Assembly: GCA_902778455.1 (NCBI GenBank) | Contig: CACYXR010000014.1 | Location: forward strand, 1 to 64,000 | Direction: 5' to 3' | DNA length: 64,000 bases | DNA from: an uncultured Selenomonadaceae bacterium | GTDB lineage: Bacteria; Bacillota; Negativicutes; Selenomonadales; Selenomonadaceae | Shown here: piece after piece, positions 36,315 through 44,888 of the stretch | Layout: each line of letters starts with the position of its first letter | Position numbering within the stretch: the first letter of the stretch is position 1 | Translations under genes and position numbers: made by a program | Notes under the pieces: model-generated | Told to the model about the DNA's origin: nothing | The model's input: only the letters and a program-made list of their open reading frames with translations | Databases searched by the model: none

Positions 36315-36368
36315 TCACAAAAACCTCATCCACCGCTAAAGCGGTCCCCCTTCCCCAGAGGGGAAGGC
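36315..36368. repeat. Partial copy of the CCTTCCCC-ended intergenic repeat
   Basis: AAAACCTCATCCACCG, a GCTAAAGC hairpin and CCTTCCCCAGAGGGGAAGG match the right half of the element at 23493-23612. The left half is missing. It lies between nnr and larA. Confidence 0.65.
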
Positions 36369-36373
36369 CAATA

Positions 36374-37924
36374 TTATTCCCCGTTCTTCAGCCGCAGCCG
36401 CGCTCCCGGAAGGTTGTCGAGGATATCGCCCGCTACCAGTCCTTCCGCTTTTTCCTCCGCCGCCATGTCCCCGGCCAGGCCGTGCAGATAAACGCCGAGG
36501 ACAGCCGCCGATTCCGCCCCCGCTTCATGGACCAGCCCTGCAATCGCGCCCGCCAGCACGTCGCCTGCGCCCGCCGTCGCCATCGACGGATTGCCCTTCG
36601 AAGTGAAGCAGACGCGCCCGTCGGGAAACGCCACAATCGTGCATTCGCTCTTGACGACCAGGATAGCCTGCCATTCGGCTGCCGCCTTGCGGGCGTAAGC
36701 GACAAGATTTTCCCGAAGCTGCGGCACCTTGATATCCAAAAGCTCCGCCAACTCGCCGAGGTGCGGCGTCATCAAAAGCGGCGCCCCCAGCTTCCTGAGT
36801 TCCTCCGTGTGCCCATGGAACGCATAGAGCGCGTCGGCGTCCAGTACCAACGGCATCTGCACGCGCGCGGAGATCTGCCGCACCATCGCGCAGGTCTCCG
36901 AGTCGCGGCCCAAACCAGGCCCGATCAGCACCACGTCGAATTTCGGCAGCAGCACGGAAAGCGCATCCACCGCCGACGTCCCCAGCACGCCGGGACGCAG
37001 CTCCGGCAGCGGACTCGTCATGACCTCGGTCGTTTTAGACGCCAAAATATCCGCTACCCCGTCCGCCGCAGCCACTGTGGAAATACCGGCTCCGGCCCGC
37101 AGCACCGCCGTCGAAGCCATTGCCGCCGCTCCCGTCATACCGCGCGAACCGGCCACCACCAGCACGCGCCCGCAGACGCCCTTGTGCACATCCGCCGCGC
37201 GCACCGGCAAAAGGTTTCGCACCGATGCATCGTCCATGTATTCCTGCATGATGCTCTTGTCATCCAAAAGCGCCTGCGGCAGGCTGATCGGATCGACGAC
37301 GATCTTGCCCGCGCACGCCGCGCCGGGGCAGAAAAAGAGTCCCGCCTTCGGCAATCCGAATGTGGCCGTCGTCTCCGCAATGATCGCCGCTCCATGCGCC
37401 GCGCCCGTGTTCGCGTCTACGCCGCTGGGAATGTCGATGGCGACTACATGGCGAGCCTCTTCGTTCACCATGCGAATCAGCCGCTCCTCCGTCTCCCGGA
37501 GCGGCCCTTTGACGCCCGTGCCGAGGATGCCGTCGAGCACGCCGTCCGAAAGCCGCAAATAAATCCTGAGCTTCTCCCAGTCCCGTTCCTCCGCCAGAGG
37601 ACGAACGAGAATCCCCAGCTTTTTGCAAATCGCCAGGTTTTTCCGCGTCGCATCCTTGGAATGCTCGGCATTGCCAACGGTGTAAATCGCGAGCTTCGCG
37701 CCCCGGCTGAAAAGATGCCGCGCCGCCGCGAAGGCGTCACCGCCGTTGTTGCCGCTGCCCGCCAACACGCAGACCGTCCGCCCCTGCACCTCTCCCAAAA
37801 GCCCGGTCAGAGCGTCCGCCGCCGCGCGGCCCGCGTTCTCCATCAAAAGCGATTCGTCAATACCGTACATTTCTGCCGCCATCTTATCGATGCGCCGCAT
37901 TTCCTCAACCAAGGCAATTTTCAT
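36374..37924 (-). CDS. nnr: Bifunctional NAD(P)H-hydrate epimerase/dehydratase
   Basis: A 516-residue metabolite-repair enzyme that restores damaged NADH and NADPH hydrates. The N-terminal YjeF epimerase domain (about 1-215) has Gly-Ser-Gly-Asn-Asn-Gly-Gly-Asp-Ala near 56-64. The C-terminal ribokinase-like dehydratase domain (about 225-510) has Gly-Pro-Gly-Leu-Gly-Arg near 345, Thr-Pro-His-Leu-Gly-Glu near 400 and Gly-Ala-Gly-Asp-Val-Leu-Ala-Gly near 455. The ATG at 37924 follows GGAGG. It lies downstream of motAB on the same strand. Confidence 0.95.
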   Translation of the reverse strand: MKIALVEEMRRIDKMAAEMYGIDESLLMENAGRAAADALTGLLGEVQGRTVCVLAGSGNNGGDAFAAARHLFSRGAKLAIYTVGNAEHSKDATRKNLAICKKLGILVRPLAEERDWEKLRIYLRLSDGVLDGILGTGVKGPLRETEERLIRMVNEEARHVVAIDIPSGVDANTGAAHGAAIIAETTATFGLPKAGLFFCPGAACAGKIVVDPISLPQALLDDKSIMQEYMDDASVRNLLPVRAADVHKGVCGRVLVVAGSRGMTGAAAMASTAVLRAGAGISTVAAADGVADILASKTTEVMTSPLPELRPGVLGTSAVDALSVLLPKFDVVLIGPGLGRDSETCAMVRQISARVQMPLVLDADALYAFHGHTEELRKLGAPLLMTPHLGELAELLDIKVPQLRENLVAYARKAAAEWQAILVVKSECTIVAFPDGRVCFTSKGNPSMATAGAGDVLAGAIAGLVHEAGAESAAVLGVYLHGLAGDMAAEEKAEGLVAGDILDNLPGARLRLKNGE

Positions 37925-37982
37925 GCTTTTTCCTCCAGTTCCTTGCAAAAAGGGCTGCCGCGCAACACGACAGCCCGTAGTT

Positions 37983-38780
37983 TTACTGTTTTGCGACCAG
38001 CGTGCCTTCCGCCATCTTGAAGGAACGCGCAATCATGATCTCGACGCGGCGGTTCCGCCTGCGCCCTTCCTCGGTATCGTTCGGCGCCACCGGACGGTAC
38101 TCGCTGTAACCGATTGCGCTGAACCGCGCCGGATTCAACGTCGAATTCGCAGCGAACAAGGCCTTCATGAACGTCATCGCGCGCGCCGACGAAAGCTCCC
38201 AATTCGACGGATACTGCGCCGTCGCAATCGGCACATTATCCGTGTGCCCGGAAATAATCACGCGCTCCGGAATCGCCGCGAGCAGTCCCGCCACCACCGG
38301 CACGATCATCTGCGACTCGCTGACCAGCTCCGCAGAACCGGACGGAAAAAGTGCCGTTTCCTTAATGCGGATCATCAGCCCTTCCTCGGTCAGCGTCGTC
38401 CGAAGCTCGTCCTTCAGATGGTTCGTCACAATGTACGAGTCCATCGTTTCCTTCAAATGTTCCAGCGTTTCGTTCTCTGCGAGATACGCACGGTTGCCGT
38501 CGTCAGCGCCGTCGCCGGTTCCGTCGCCGCTGCCGTTGCCTGCCTGCGGATACGTCATAAGGCCAAGTCCGGGCAGCAGTCCTCCGCCGCCCATACCGAT
38601 ACCGAACGCCTTTCCGAACGCGGCGCCCATCGCCTGCGCCTTGCCGCCGTCAACCTTCGACATACAGAACAGGCAAAGGAACAATGCCAAAAGCAGCGTC
38701 ATCAAGTCGGAATAAGGGAGCAGCCAAGCCTCGCCCGCTTCTTCTTCGTGAGGCGGGCCGTGTTTTTTCTTCTTCGCCAT
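37983..38780 (-). CDS. motB: Flagellar motor stator protein MotB
   Basis: A 265-residue stator subunit. A basic start (Lys-Lys-Lys-His-Gly) precedes the single membrane helix (about 17-38), which holds the proton-carrying Asp in Pro-Tyr-Ser-Asp-Leu-Met-Thr-Leu-Leu. A Gly/Asp-rich linker (about 55-95) leads to an OmpA-like peptidoglycan-binding domain, with Ile-Ser-Gly-His-Thr-Asp-Asn-Val-Pro-Ile near 175 and Asn-Arg-Arg-Val-Glu-Ile near 245. Its ribosome site GGAGGG overlaps the last codons of motA. Confidence 0.96.
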   Translation of the reverse strand: MAKKKKHGPPHEEEAGEAWLLPYSDLMTLLLALFLCLFCMSKVDGGKAQAMGAAFGKAFGIGMGGGGLLPGLGLMTYPQAGNGSGDGTGDGADDGNRAYLAENETLEHLKETMDSYIVTNHLKDELRTTLTEEGLMIRIKETALFPSGSAELVSESQMIVPVVAGLLAAIPERVIISGHTDNVPIATAQYPSNWELSSARAMTFMKALFAANSTLNPARFSAIGYSEYRPVAPNDTEEGRRRNRRVEIMIARSFKMAEGTLVAKQ

Positions 38781-38783
38781 TGA

Positions 38784-39560
38784 TTAACCCTCCGTCTTCA
38801 AACCTTCGCGCGCGGACTGCGGGATGAATACCATCAGCTTCGCCTCGATCGCCGTCGGCGAATCGCCCGCCTGGAGCGAAAGGATTCCTTCAATAATCAT
38901 ACGCTTCTGGCTGATTTCCATTTCCGAGAACACCTTCAGCTTGTTCTCGAACGGAAGCCAAAGCACGTAGCCCGTATAGATACCGAGAATCGTCGCAACG
39001 AACGCAGCCGCGATCGCGTGGCCGAGCTTGTCGATATCGTTCATGTTGCCGAGAGCCGCGATCAGACCGACCACGGCGCCCAAAACGCCCAGCGTCGGCG
39101 CGTAAGTACCGGCCTGCTTGAACACCGAGCGGCCTTCGGCGTGACGCGCCTGCATGACCGTCAGCTCCGCGTCCATGACGTCCGAAACGAACTCAGGATC
39201 CATACCGTCGATGACCATGCCGAGTCCGGAGCGGAAGAACGGATCCTCGATCTCCTGCACCTTGCTTTCCAGGGCCAGAATACCTTCGCGGCGCGCAATC
39301 TGCGAAAGCTCAACGAAGGTCTTCAGGAGCTCGCCCGGCTCCTTGAGCTGCGGACGATTGATAACCTTCTTGAAAAGGTTGGGAATATTTTTCATGTTCT
39401 CCATCGGGAAACCCGTGAAGAGACAGGAAATCGTGCCGCAAATGATGATCAGGAACGCCGCCGGATTATTCAAAGCCGACAAAGGAGCGCCCTTGATGAC
39501 CATACCGACGAAGATTGAAATCAAGCCCATGATAAGACCGACAATTGTTGATGTTTCCAA
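38784..39560 (-). CDS. motA: Flagellar motor stator protein MotA
   Basis: A 258-residue four-helix stator subunit. It has the MotA/ExbB core with Ala-Pro-Thr-Leu-Gly-Val-Leu-Gly-Ala-Val-Val-Gly-Leu near 160-175, and a large cytoplasmic loop with Arg-Arg-Glu-Gly-Ile-Leu-Ala-Leu-Glu near 90. The start is a TTG placed after GGAGAGG; no ATG fits better. It is cotranscribed with motB three bases downstream, and the LysR gene is divergent. No other flagellar structural genes occur here. Confidence 0.95.
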   Translation of the reverse strand: METSTIVGLIMGLISIFVGMVIKGAPLSALNNPAAFLIIICGTISCLFTGFPMENMKNIPNLFKKVINRPQLKEPGELLKTFVELSQIARREGILALESKVQEIEDPFFRSGLGMVIDGMDPEFVSDVMDAELTVMQARHAEGRSVFKQAGTYAPTLGVLGAVVGLIAALGNMNDIDKLGHAIAAAFVATILGIYTGYVLWLPFENKLKVFSEMEISQKRMIIEGILSLQAGDSPTAIEAKLMVFIPQSAREGLKTEG

Positions 39561-39847
39561 AACAAGTCCTCTCCTTTTCGCTCAAAGAGCGCGGAAAATC
39601 ATGCGGCGCGGCTCCCTGCGCCCTGCCGCTTTAAAATAATCATTTCTTTACAGTCTATAGTGTAGCACAATCCTATTGATTATGCTAGGGGTTGTTGATT
39701 TATTTTCGCAGAAACAAAAAAATCGAACGCTCCAAAAAAAATTATGGATTCCCAAAAGCGTATATGTTATAATTATAATCGAATAGATAAATGCTTCCTA
39801 TGAACTCATAGAGAAGTATAAGCAAAAAAGAAAGTGTGTGAGCAAAA

Positions 39848-40738
39848 ATGACCAAAATCCCAATGGAGCTTCGGCAGCTTGAGTATTTCTGCATGGCCGC
39901 GAAGCTGCGGAACTTGACCCGCGCCGCCGCCGAGCTGAAAGTCTCCCAGCCGAACATCACCGTCGCCATCCAGAAGCTGGAATCGAGCCTCGGACTGCGG
40001 CTCTTTGACCGCAGCCAAAAGCAGTTCCTGCTGACAGCGGAAGGCGAAATCTTCCTGCGCCGCGTTGAGGACGCCCTCGACATCCTGCACGACGCTATGC
40101 GCGAGCTCGACGATTACAAGAACCTCGAAAAGGGCAACATCCGCATCGGCATTCCGCCGATGATCGGCGCCTATCTTTTCCCGCGCATTTGCTCGGACTT
40201 CCAGAAAATCTATCCCAATCTCTCCATCTGCCTTTACGAGGAAGGCTCGATGGCCATCCGGGAAAACCTCGAAGCCGGGGAACTGGACTTCGGCATCATC
40301 ATCCTGTCGGACATCCCCGCCGCGCTGAACACCTTCCCGATGTGCAGCTCCGAGCTGGTCACCTGCGTACCGAAGGACTCGCCGCTGGCCGCACGTTCAT
40401 CGCTGCGTCTTTCGGACTTCGACGGGCAAAACCTGATTGTCATGAAGCACGGCTCCTTCATCCGCCGTATGCTCTCCGACAAATTCGCCACCGAAGGCAT
40501 CTCGCCGAATATCGTCCTCGAATCGAACCAGATTGAAATCATCAAGCACTTGGTCGAAAACGGCATCGGCCTCGCGTGCCTGCTGGACTGTGTAACCCAG
40601 GACGCGCAAAATTTCCGCGTCCTGCCCTTCGAGCCCTCAAAGCGCTTCGACATCGGCCTGGCGTGGAAAAAGAGCCGCTACCTGTCAAAAGCCGCTTCCG
40701 CCTTCATGGATTTCTGCAAGGAAGCGTTGATCGAATAA
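39848..40738 (+). CDS. LysR family transcriptional regulator
   Basis: A 296-residue regulator. The N-terminal winged helix is typical: Glu-Leu-Arg-Gln-Leu-Glu-Tyr-Phe near 7-14, Ala-Ala-Ala-Glu-Leu-Lys-Val-Ser-Gln-Pro, and Gly-Leu-Arg-Leu-Phe-Asp-Arg. A periplasmic-binding-like effector domain covers about 90-290. The closest functional type seems to be the CynR/CidR-like group, but the effector is unknown. It is divergent from motA across a 287-base AT-rich gap with several TATAAT-like hexamers near 39768, and ends in a strong terminator. The target genes cannot be named. Confidence 0.93.
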   Translation: MTKIPMELRQLEYFCMAAKLRNLTRAAAELKVSQPNITVAIQKLESSLGLRLFDRSQKQFLLTAEGEIFLRRVEDALDILHDAMRELDDYKNLEKGNIRIGIPPMIGAYLFPRICSDFQKIYPNLSICLYEEGSMAIRENLEAGELDFGIIILSDIPAALNTFPMCSSELVTCVPKDSPLAARSSLRLSDFDGQNLIVMKHGSFIRRMLSDKFATEGISPNIVLESNQIEIIKHLVENGIGLACLLDCVTQDAQNFRVLPFEPSKRFDIGLAWKKSRYLSKAASAFMDFCKEALIE

Positions 40739-40752
40739 GATACAAAAAGCGC

Positions 40753-40790
40753 AACTTCCGCATGCCGCAACGGCGTGCGGAAGTTTTTCA
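40753..40790 (+). terminator. Terminator of the LysR gene
   Basis: AACTTCCGCA/TGCGGAAGTT stem with inner GCCG-CAA-CGGC, then TTTTTCATTTT. Confidence 0.87.
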
Positions 40791-40814
40791 TTTTATTTTC
40801 AGGTTATGTTCCAT

Positions 40815-40830
40815 TGTTTCACGTGAAACA
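40815..40830. promoter_or_regulatory. parS site 1 (ParB-binding)
   Basis: TGTTTCACGTGAAACA, a 16-bp perfect palindrome identical to the Bacillus/Firmicute parS consensus. It lies in the non-coding gap between the LysR terminator and pth. Confidence 0.9.
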
Positions 40831-40946
40831 TTTTTTCGGAAATTATTTTCCTCTTGCAGCTAATTTTTATATAACCAGGAACCTGAAATAGTTGTGATTT
40901 CAAGGGTTTATATAAATTGTGCAAAAATTTTCAGGTTATGTTCGAA

Positions 40947-40962
40947 TGTTTCACGTGAAACA
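40947..40962. promoter_or_regulatory. parS site 2 (ParB-binding)
   Basis: A second exact TGTTTCACGTGAAACA, 132 bases from the first. Both are preceded by TTTTCAGGTTATGTT, so the surrounding unit was duplicated. Confidence 0.9.
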
Positions 40963-41046
40963 TTGCGTAAACATTTTTGCGCAAAACGCCTTATCCTCTG
41001 CTCAACTTCATGGTACAATATATATGGAAAACAGGAGGTTGAATGT

Positions 41047-41727
41047 ATGAAAATGTTTGCCGGGCTCGGGAATCCGGGCGCGGAGTATGCGGCTACACGG
41101 CACAATGTCGGGTTCATGCTGGCGGACGCGTTGGCGGCGCGATGGGACGCGGCGGGCTGGCGCACGAAGCAGGACGCGCTTGTAGCGGAGGCGCGGCTCG
41201 GCGCGGAAAAGATCTTGCTGGTGAAGCCGCTTACCTATATGAATGAAAGCGGGCGCGCCATCGGCCCTTTGCTTTCCTGGTACAAGCTCGCCCCTGAGGA
41301 CCTGATCGTCGCCCACGACGATATGGATTTGCCCGTCGGCATGATACGGCTGCGGAAGAAAGGAAGCGCGGGCGGACACAACGGCATGAAGTCGATCCTC
41401 TACCATGTGCAGGACGAGAATTTTCCCCGCGTGCGCATCGGCGTCGGCCATCCCGTCCACGGGCGCGACCAGGTCATCCGCCACGTGCTTTCGCCGTTTT
41501 CCGCCGAGGACGCGCAAAAAATCCGCGAGGCGATAGAATATCTTTTGCCCGCTGTCGAATGTATCATAGCAGAGGGCATCGACCTCGCGATGAACAAATA
41601 CAACCCGAAAAAGGAAAAAACGCCGAAGCCGCCGAAAAACGCCGGGGAACAGAACGAAGCAAACGCCTCCGGCGAACCGGACGGAAACGCGAGGCAAACG
41701 GAAAGGTCTGGGAATTCCGATGGCTAA
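41047..41727 (+). CDS. pth: Peptidyl-tRNA hydrolase
   Basis: A 226-residue enzyme that recycles peptidyl-tRNA. It has Gly-Leu-Gly-Asn-Pro-Gly near 6-11, Thr-Arg-His-Asn-Val-Gly-Phe with the catalytic His near 20, His-Asp-Asp-Met-Asp-Leu-Pro near 92-98, and Gly-Ser-Ala-Gly-Gly-His-Asn-Gly near 108. The last 40 residues are a Lys/Pro/Glu/Asn-rich extension beyond the normal end. The ATG at 41047 follows AGGAGG, and an extended -10 (TG-G-TACAAT, 41011-41019) lies upstream. It overlaps the radical SAM gene by eight bases. Confidence 0.96.
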   Translation: MKMFAGLGNPGAEYAATRHNVGFMLADALAARWDAAGWRTKQDALVAEARLGAEKILLVKPLTYMNESGRAIGPLLSWYKLAPEDLIVAHDDMDLPVGMIRLRKKGSAGGHNGMKSILYHVQDENFPRVRIGVGHPVHGRDQVIRHVLSPFSAEDAQKIREAIEYLLPAVECIIAEGIDLAMNKYNPKKEKTPKPPKNAGEQNEANASGEPDGNARQTERSGNSDG

Positions 41728-42955
41728 GATTACAGCGCTTTACGCGGACGAGAACGGTGAGATTTTCTTCGCGGCGGGCATGACAGCTGCGGCACGGATC
41801 GGCGGCGAGACTGTCCCGCTGACCGAGGATATGCTGATTCCGCTGCCAGACTCCGCCGACCTGATGTTCCTGCCGGAACGGAGCGCCGTCGGCTATGACA
41901 GGCAAGGGAACCTGACGACGCTGCCGGGGCGCGCGGTATCGGCAATCCTGCCGGCAGGGTATACGCGCCTGCTGCTGCCCGCGTTCAAAAAGGAAAAGGA
42001 CGCGTCGATGCTGCCGCTTTTCGGCTATACGGCGGTGGCGCTCCGCAAGGGCAGAATGTACGCGGCGGCACTCTACACCGACAAGAACGACAAATGGGAT
42101 CCGATGAAGTACAACACCCGTTCGTTGAAGCGCCATGTCCGCGACATGAAAAAAAGATTCCCGGGCAATCGGCTCGTCGCCCATCTGGCGAACTGTTCGC
42201 TGGAATGGCATTGCTGCACCGCGCAGAATCTTTTTTACCACCGCTGGGAGGCCGGTATCCCCGTCTCTCCCGTCTGCAACGCGAACTGCCTGGGCTGCAT
42301 TTCGCTGCAGCCCGCCGAGTGCTGCCCGTCGCCCCAAAGCCGCATCACCTTCCGCCCGACGGTGGAGGAAGTCACGGAACTTTCTGTCTATCACCTGTCG
42401 GAGGCTCCCGACGCCATCGTCAGCTTCGGGCAGGGCTGCGAGGGCGAACCGTCGCTGGCGGCGGATGTGATCGCGGAAAGTATCCGGGCCGTCCGCGCGA
42501 AGACAAAGCGCGGGCAAATCAATATCAACACGAACGCGGGATTCACCAAGGGCATAAAAAAAATCGTCGACGCGGGACTTGACACCATGCGCGTCAGCAT
42601 CATCAGCGCGCGGGAGGAAAGCTACCAATCTTATTACCGCGCGGGCTATCCGTTGGAAAACGTCAAAGCGTCGATCCGATACGCATTGGACCACGGCGTC
42701 TACGTCTCGCTGAACCTGCTGTACTTCCCCGGCTTCAACGACCGCCCGGAGGAGCTGGACGCCTGGAAGGATTTTTTCCGCGAATTGCACGTACAGATGA
42801 TCCAAATGCGGAACCTGAACTTAGACCCGGACGTTTTTCTCATTGCAGTCCCTTCGTCCCATAATAAGCCCCTCGGCACGAAGGCTTTCCTCCAGGCGCT
42901 GCACGAATCATTTCCCACCTTAACAATCGGCAGTTTCAGCCATTTTGTAAAGTGA
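41720..42955 (+). CDS. Radical SAM protein of unknown substrate, cysteine-rich
   Basis: A 411-residue protein. The cluster motif Cys-Asn-Ala-Asn-Cys-Leu-Gly-Cys (Cys-x3-Cys-x2-Cys) lies near 189-196. It is followed by Gly-Gln-Gly-Cys-Glu-Gly-Glu-Pro, the GGEP-like SAM motif, near 236-243. Before the core is a domain of about 180 residues with a Cys-x5-Cys-Cys near 164-171, and Cys-Cys-Pro lies just after the cluster. These extra Cys could hold a second cluster or metal. There is no SPASM-type Cys tail. It is translationally coupled to pth, which hints at a translation or tRNA-related role, but no function is known to me. Confidence 0.85.
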   Translation: MAKITALYADENGEIFFAAGMTAAARIGGETVPLTEDMLIPLPDSADLMFLPERSAVGYDRQGNLTTLPGRAVSAILPAGYTRLLLPAFKKEKDASMLPLFGYTAVALRKGRMYAAALYTDKNDKWDPMKYNTRSLKRHVRDMKKRFPGNRLVAHLANCSLEWHCCTAQNLFYHRWEAGIPVSPVCNANCLGCISLQPAECCPSPQSRITFRPTVEEVTELSVYHLSEAPDAIVSFGQGCEGEPSLAADVIAESIRAVRAKTKRGQININTNAGFTKGIKKIVDAGLDTMRVSIISAREESYQSYYRAGYPLENVKASIRYALDHGVYVSLNLLYFPGFNDRPEELDAWKDFFRELHVQMIQMRNLNLDPDVFLIAVPSSHNKPLGTKAFLQALHESFPTLTIGSFSHFVK

Positions 42956-43060
42956 CAAAAAAATATTTCTCCGTAAAAAGAGGATTTTTCCGTTTTAGGT
43001 AGAAGTTACTACAGATAGAAAGACCGATTCCATATTTATGGCCAGAAGGAGAGATTTCCT

Positions 43061-43846
43061 ATGATGGACGAAAGAGATTGGGCAGCCTTTAAGCAAAAGC
43101 TGAAAGCAAAGACAGAAATCGATCTTGACCTTTACAAGGAAGCGCAGATGAGACGCCGGATCGGCAATCTTGTAACGCGCGGCGGATTCGATTCCTATGC
43201 GGCGTATTTTGACCATGTATCAAAGACCAAGGAAGAATTCGCAGCCTTCATCGAGTACCTGACCATCAACGTATCCGAGTTCTACCGTACGCCGGACAAG
43301 TTCAGCCAGCTCGAGAAAGAGGTCATCCCGGAGCTTCTGACCCGGTCGCCGAAGCTCAATATCTGGAGCGCGGGCTGCTCCATCGGCGCTGAGGTCTATT
43401 CCCTGACGATGATTTTGAAGGAACTGACTCCGACCACAAAGCACCGCCTGCTCGCCACCGACCTCGATATCGAGATCATCGCGAAGGCCAAAGCCGGCAT
43501 TTACACCGCGAACGAGCTGAAGGCCCTCGACCCGAAGCGCAAGGAAAAATACTTCACGAAAACCGACGACGACAGATACGCGATCAAGAGCGAAATCAAG
43601 CAGTGCGTTGAATTCAAGCGTCATAATCTGCTGAAAGACCCGTTCGAGAAGGGCTTCGACCTAATCCTCTGCCGCAACGTGGTCATTTATTTCACCGAGG
43701 AAGCGAAGGACAAGCTGTACAGAAACTTCTTCGCATCGCTGAAACCGGGCGGAGTCCTGTTCGTCGGCGCAACCGAGGCCATCCTGAACTCCCGCAGCAT
43801 GGGCTATGAAAACTATAAGCCTTTCTTCTATCGGCACCCGTTGTAA
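43061..43846 (+). CDS. cheR: Chemotaxis protein methyltransferase CheR
   Basis: A 261-residue SAM-dependent enzyme that methylates glutamates on chemoreceptors. The N-terminal helical domain includes Thr-Glu-Ile-Asp-Leu-Asp-Leu-Tyr-Lys near 20-28 and Arg-Arg-Ile-Gly-Asn near 33. The SAM-binding core has Asn-Ile-Trp-Ser-Ala-Gly-Cys-Ser-Ile-Gly-Ala-Glu-Val-Tyr-Ser near 98-112, and Leu-Ile-Leu-Cys-Arg-Asn-Val-Val-Ile-Tyr-Phe near 200. Length is normal. No other che genes are adjacent. The ribosome site is AAGGAGAG. Confidence 0.95.
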   Translation: MMDERDWAAFKQKLKAKTEIDLDLYKEAQMRRRIGNLVTRGGFDSYAAYFDHVSKTKEEFAAFIEYLTINVSEFYRTPDKFSQLEKEVIPELLTRSPKLNIWSAGCSIGAEVYSLTMILKELTPTTKHRLLATDLDIEIIAKAKAGIYTANELKALDPKRKEKYFTKTDDDRYAIKSEIKQCVEFKRHNLLKDPFEKGFDLILCRNVVIYFTEEAKDKLYRNFFASLKPGGVLFVGATEAILNSRSMGYENYKPFFYRHPL

Positions 43847-43891
43847 TGCCGTTATATTATCAGAAACAAACCCGAAAAGGGCGGTGATTGG

Positions 43892-44866
43892 ATGTTCGCA
43901 AACCCGCAGCTGGAGCAAATGTCGAGAGATGAGCTTCGGTCGCTCCAGCTCCAGCGTCTGAAAAAAATAGTGGCCTGGGCCTACGAAAAGAGCGGCATCT
44001 ATCGCCGAAAATTCGACGCCGCGGGCGTGAAGCCTGAAGACATCCGTTCTCTGGATGACATTGAAAAACTGCCGTTCACGACAGAACGGGAAGTTGAAGA
44101 ACATTCGGCTCATGAATTTCTCACACTCCCCTTCAGCGCGATTTCCCGCGTCAGCCTTTGGGAGCATCCCCGGCATTTGATTCGAATGTACACGGCGCGC
44201 GACATCGCCTGCAACGTGGAAATGATGACGCGCGCATTGGCGGCGGCGGACATCTCACGTGCCTCGGTGGTCGGCATTCTCGGCGATCTCGCCGACAGCG
44301 GACTGATGGATACGCAATACGCGCTGGAAGTCCTCGGTACCACCGTAGTCCCCCTCGGCACGGAATACGAGCGCGCCATCAAGCTTCTTGACGCCACCTA
44401 TCTCGGCATCATCGTCGGCTCTGCCCGCCGCGTGCTGCGCCTGATTATCCAGGCCCAGGCCATGGGCCGGGAAATGAAGGAATTCAATCTCGCGACGATA
44501 CTCTGCTTCAACGAGAATCTGCAGAATCCACTGAAAATGCATATGCGGAACCGCACGGGCACGCAGGTTTACAATTTCTTCGCGTCGTCGTCCTTCGGCA
44601 CCAGCGGCATGTTCTATCAATGCCCGGAACACGCGGGCCATCATTTGCAGGAAGATTATTACTACGCCGAAATAGCGGCCTTCGGCCAGGACGTCGTTGT
44701 CAACGATCCGAACTGCATGGGCGAACTGGTACTGACGTCGCTGACGGCGGAAGCGCTGCCGCTGATTCGCTATCGGACCGGTCAGACCGTCATGCGGATA
44801 GACGAACCCTGTCCCTGCGGACGAAGCTTCTCCCGTTTCATGACGCCCTTCGGCGCATTCAACTGA
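43892..44866 (+). CDS. PaaK-like adenylate-forming enzyme homologue, truncated and lacking the ATP loop
   Basis: A 324-residue relative of phenylacetate-CoA ligase, which normally has about 430 residues. The N-terminal part is typical (Tyr-Arg-Arg-Lys-Phe near 38, Leu-Pro-Phe-Thr-Thr-Glu near 63). Where PaaK has the Ser-Ser-Gly-Thr-Thr-Gly-Lys ATP loop, this protein reads Leu-Trp-Glu-His-Pro-Arg-His-Leu-Ile-Arg before the matching Met-Tyr-Thr-Ala-Arg-Asp. Later pieces survive: Gly-Glu-Leu-Val-Leu-Thr-Ser and Arg-Tyr-Arg-Thr-Gly-Gln. The C-terminal lid domain after Pro-Cys-Pro-Cys-Gly-Arg is absent. It starts 45 bases after cheR. It may be a binding or regulatory protein, not a ligase. Confidence 0.75.
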   Translation: MFANPQLEQMSRDELRSLQLQRLKKIVAWAYEKSGIYRRKFDAAGVKPEDIRSLDDIEKLPFTTEREVEEHSAHEFLTLPFSAISRVSLWEHPRHLIRMYTARDIACNVEMMTRALAAADISRASVVGILGDLADSGLMDTQYALEVLGTTVVPLGTEYERAIKLLDATYLGIIVGSARRVLRLIIQAQAMGREMKEFNLATILCFNENLQNPLKMHMRNRTGTQVYNFFASSSFGTSGMFYQCPEHAGHHLQEDYYYAEIAAFGQDVVVNDPNCMGELVLTSLTAEALPLIRYRTGQTVMRIDEPCPCGRSFSRFMTPFGAFN

Positions 44867-44888
44867 CCGCCGGCCAATCAGCCAATTC

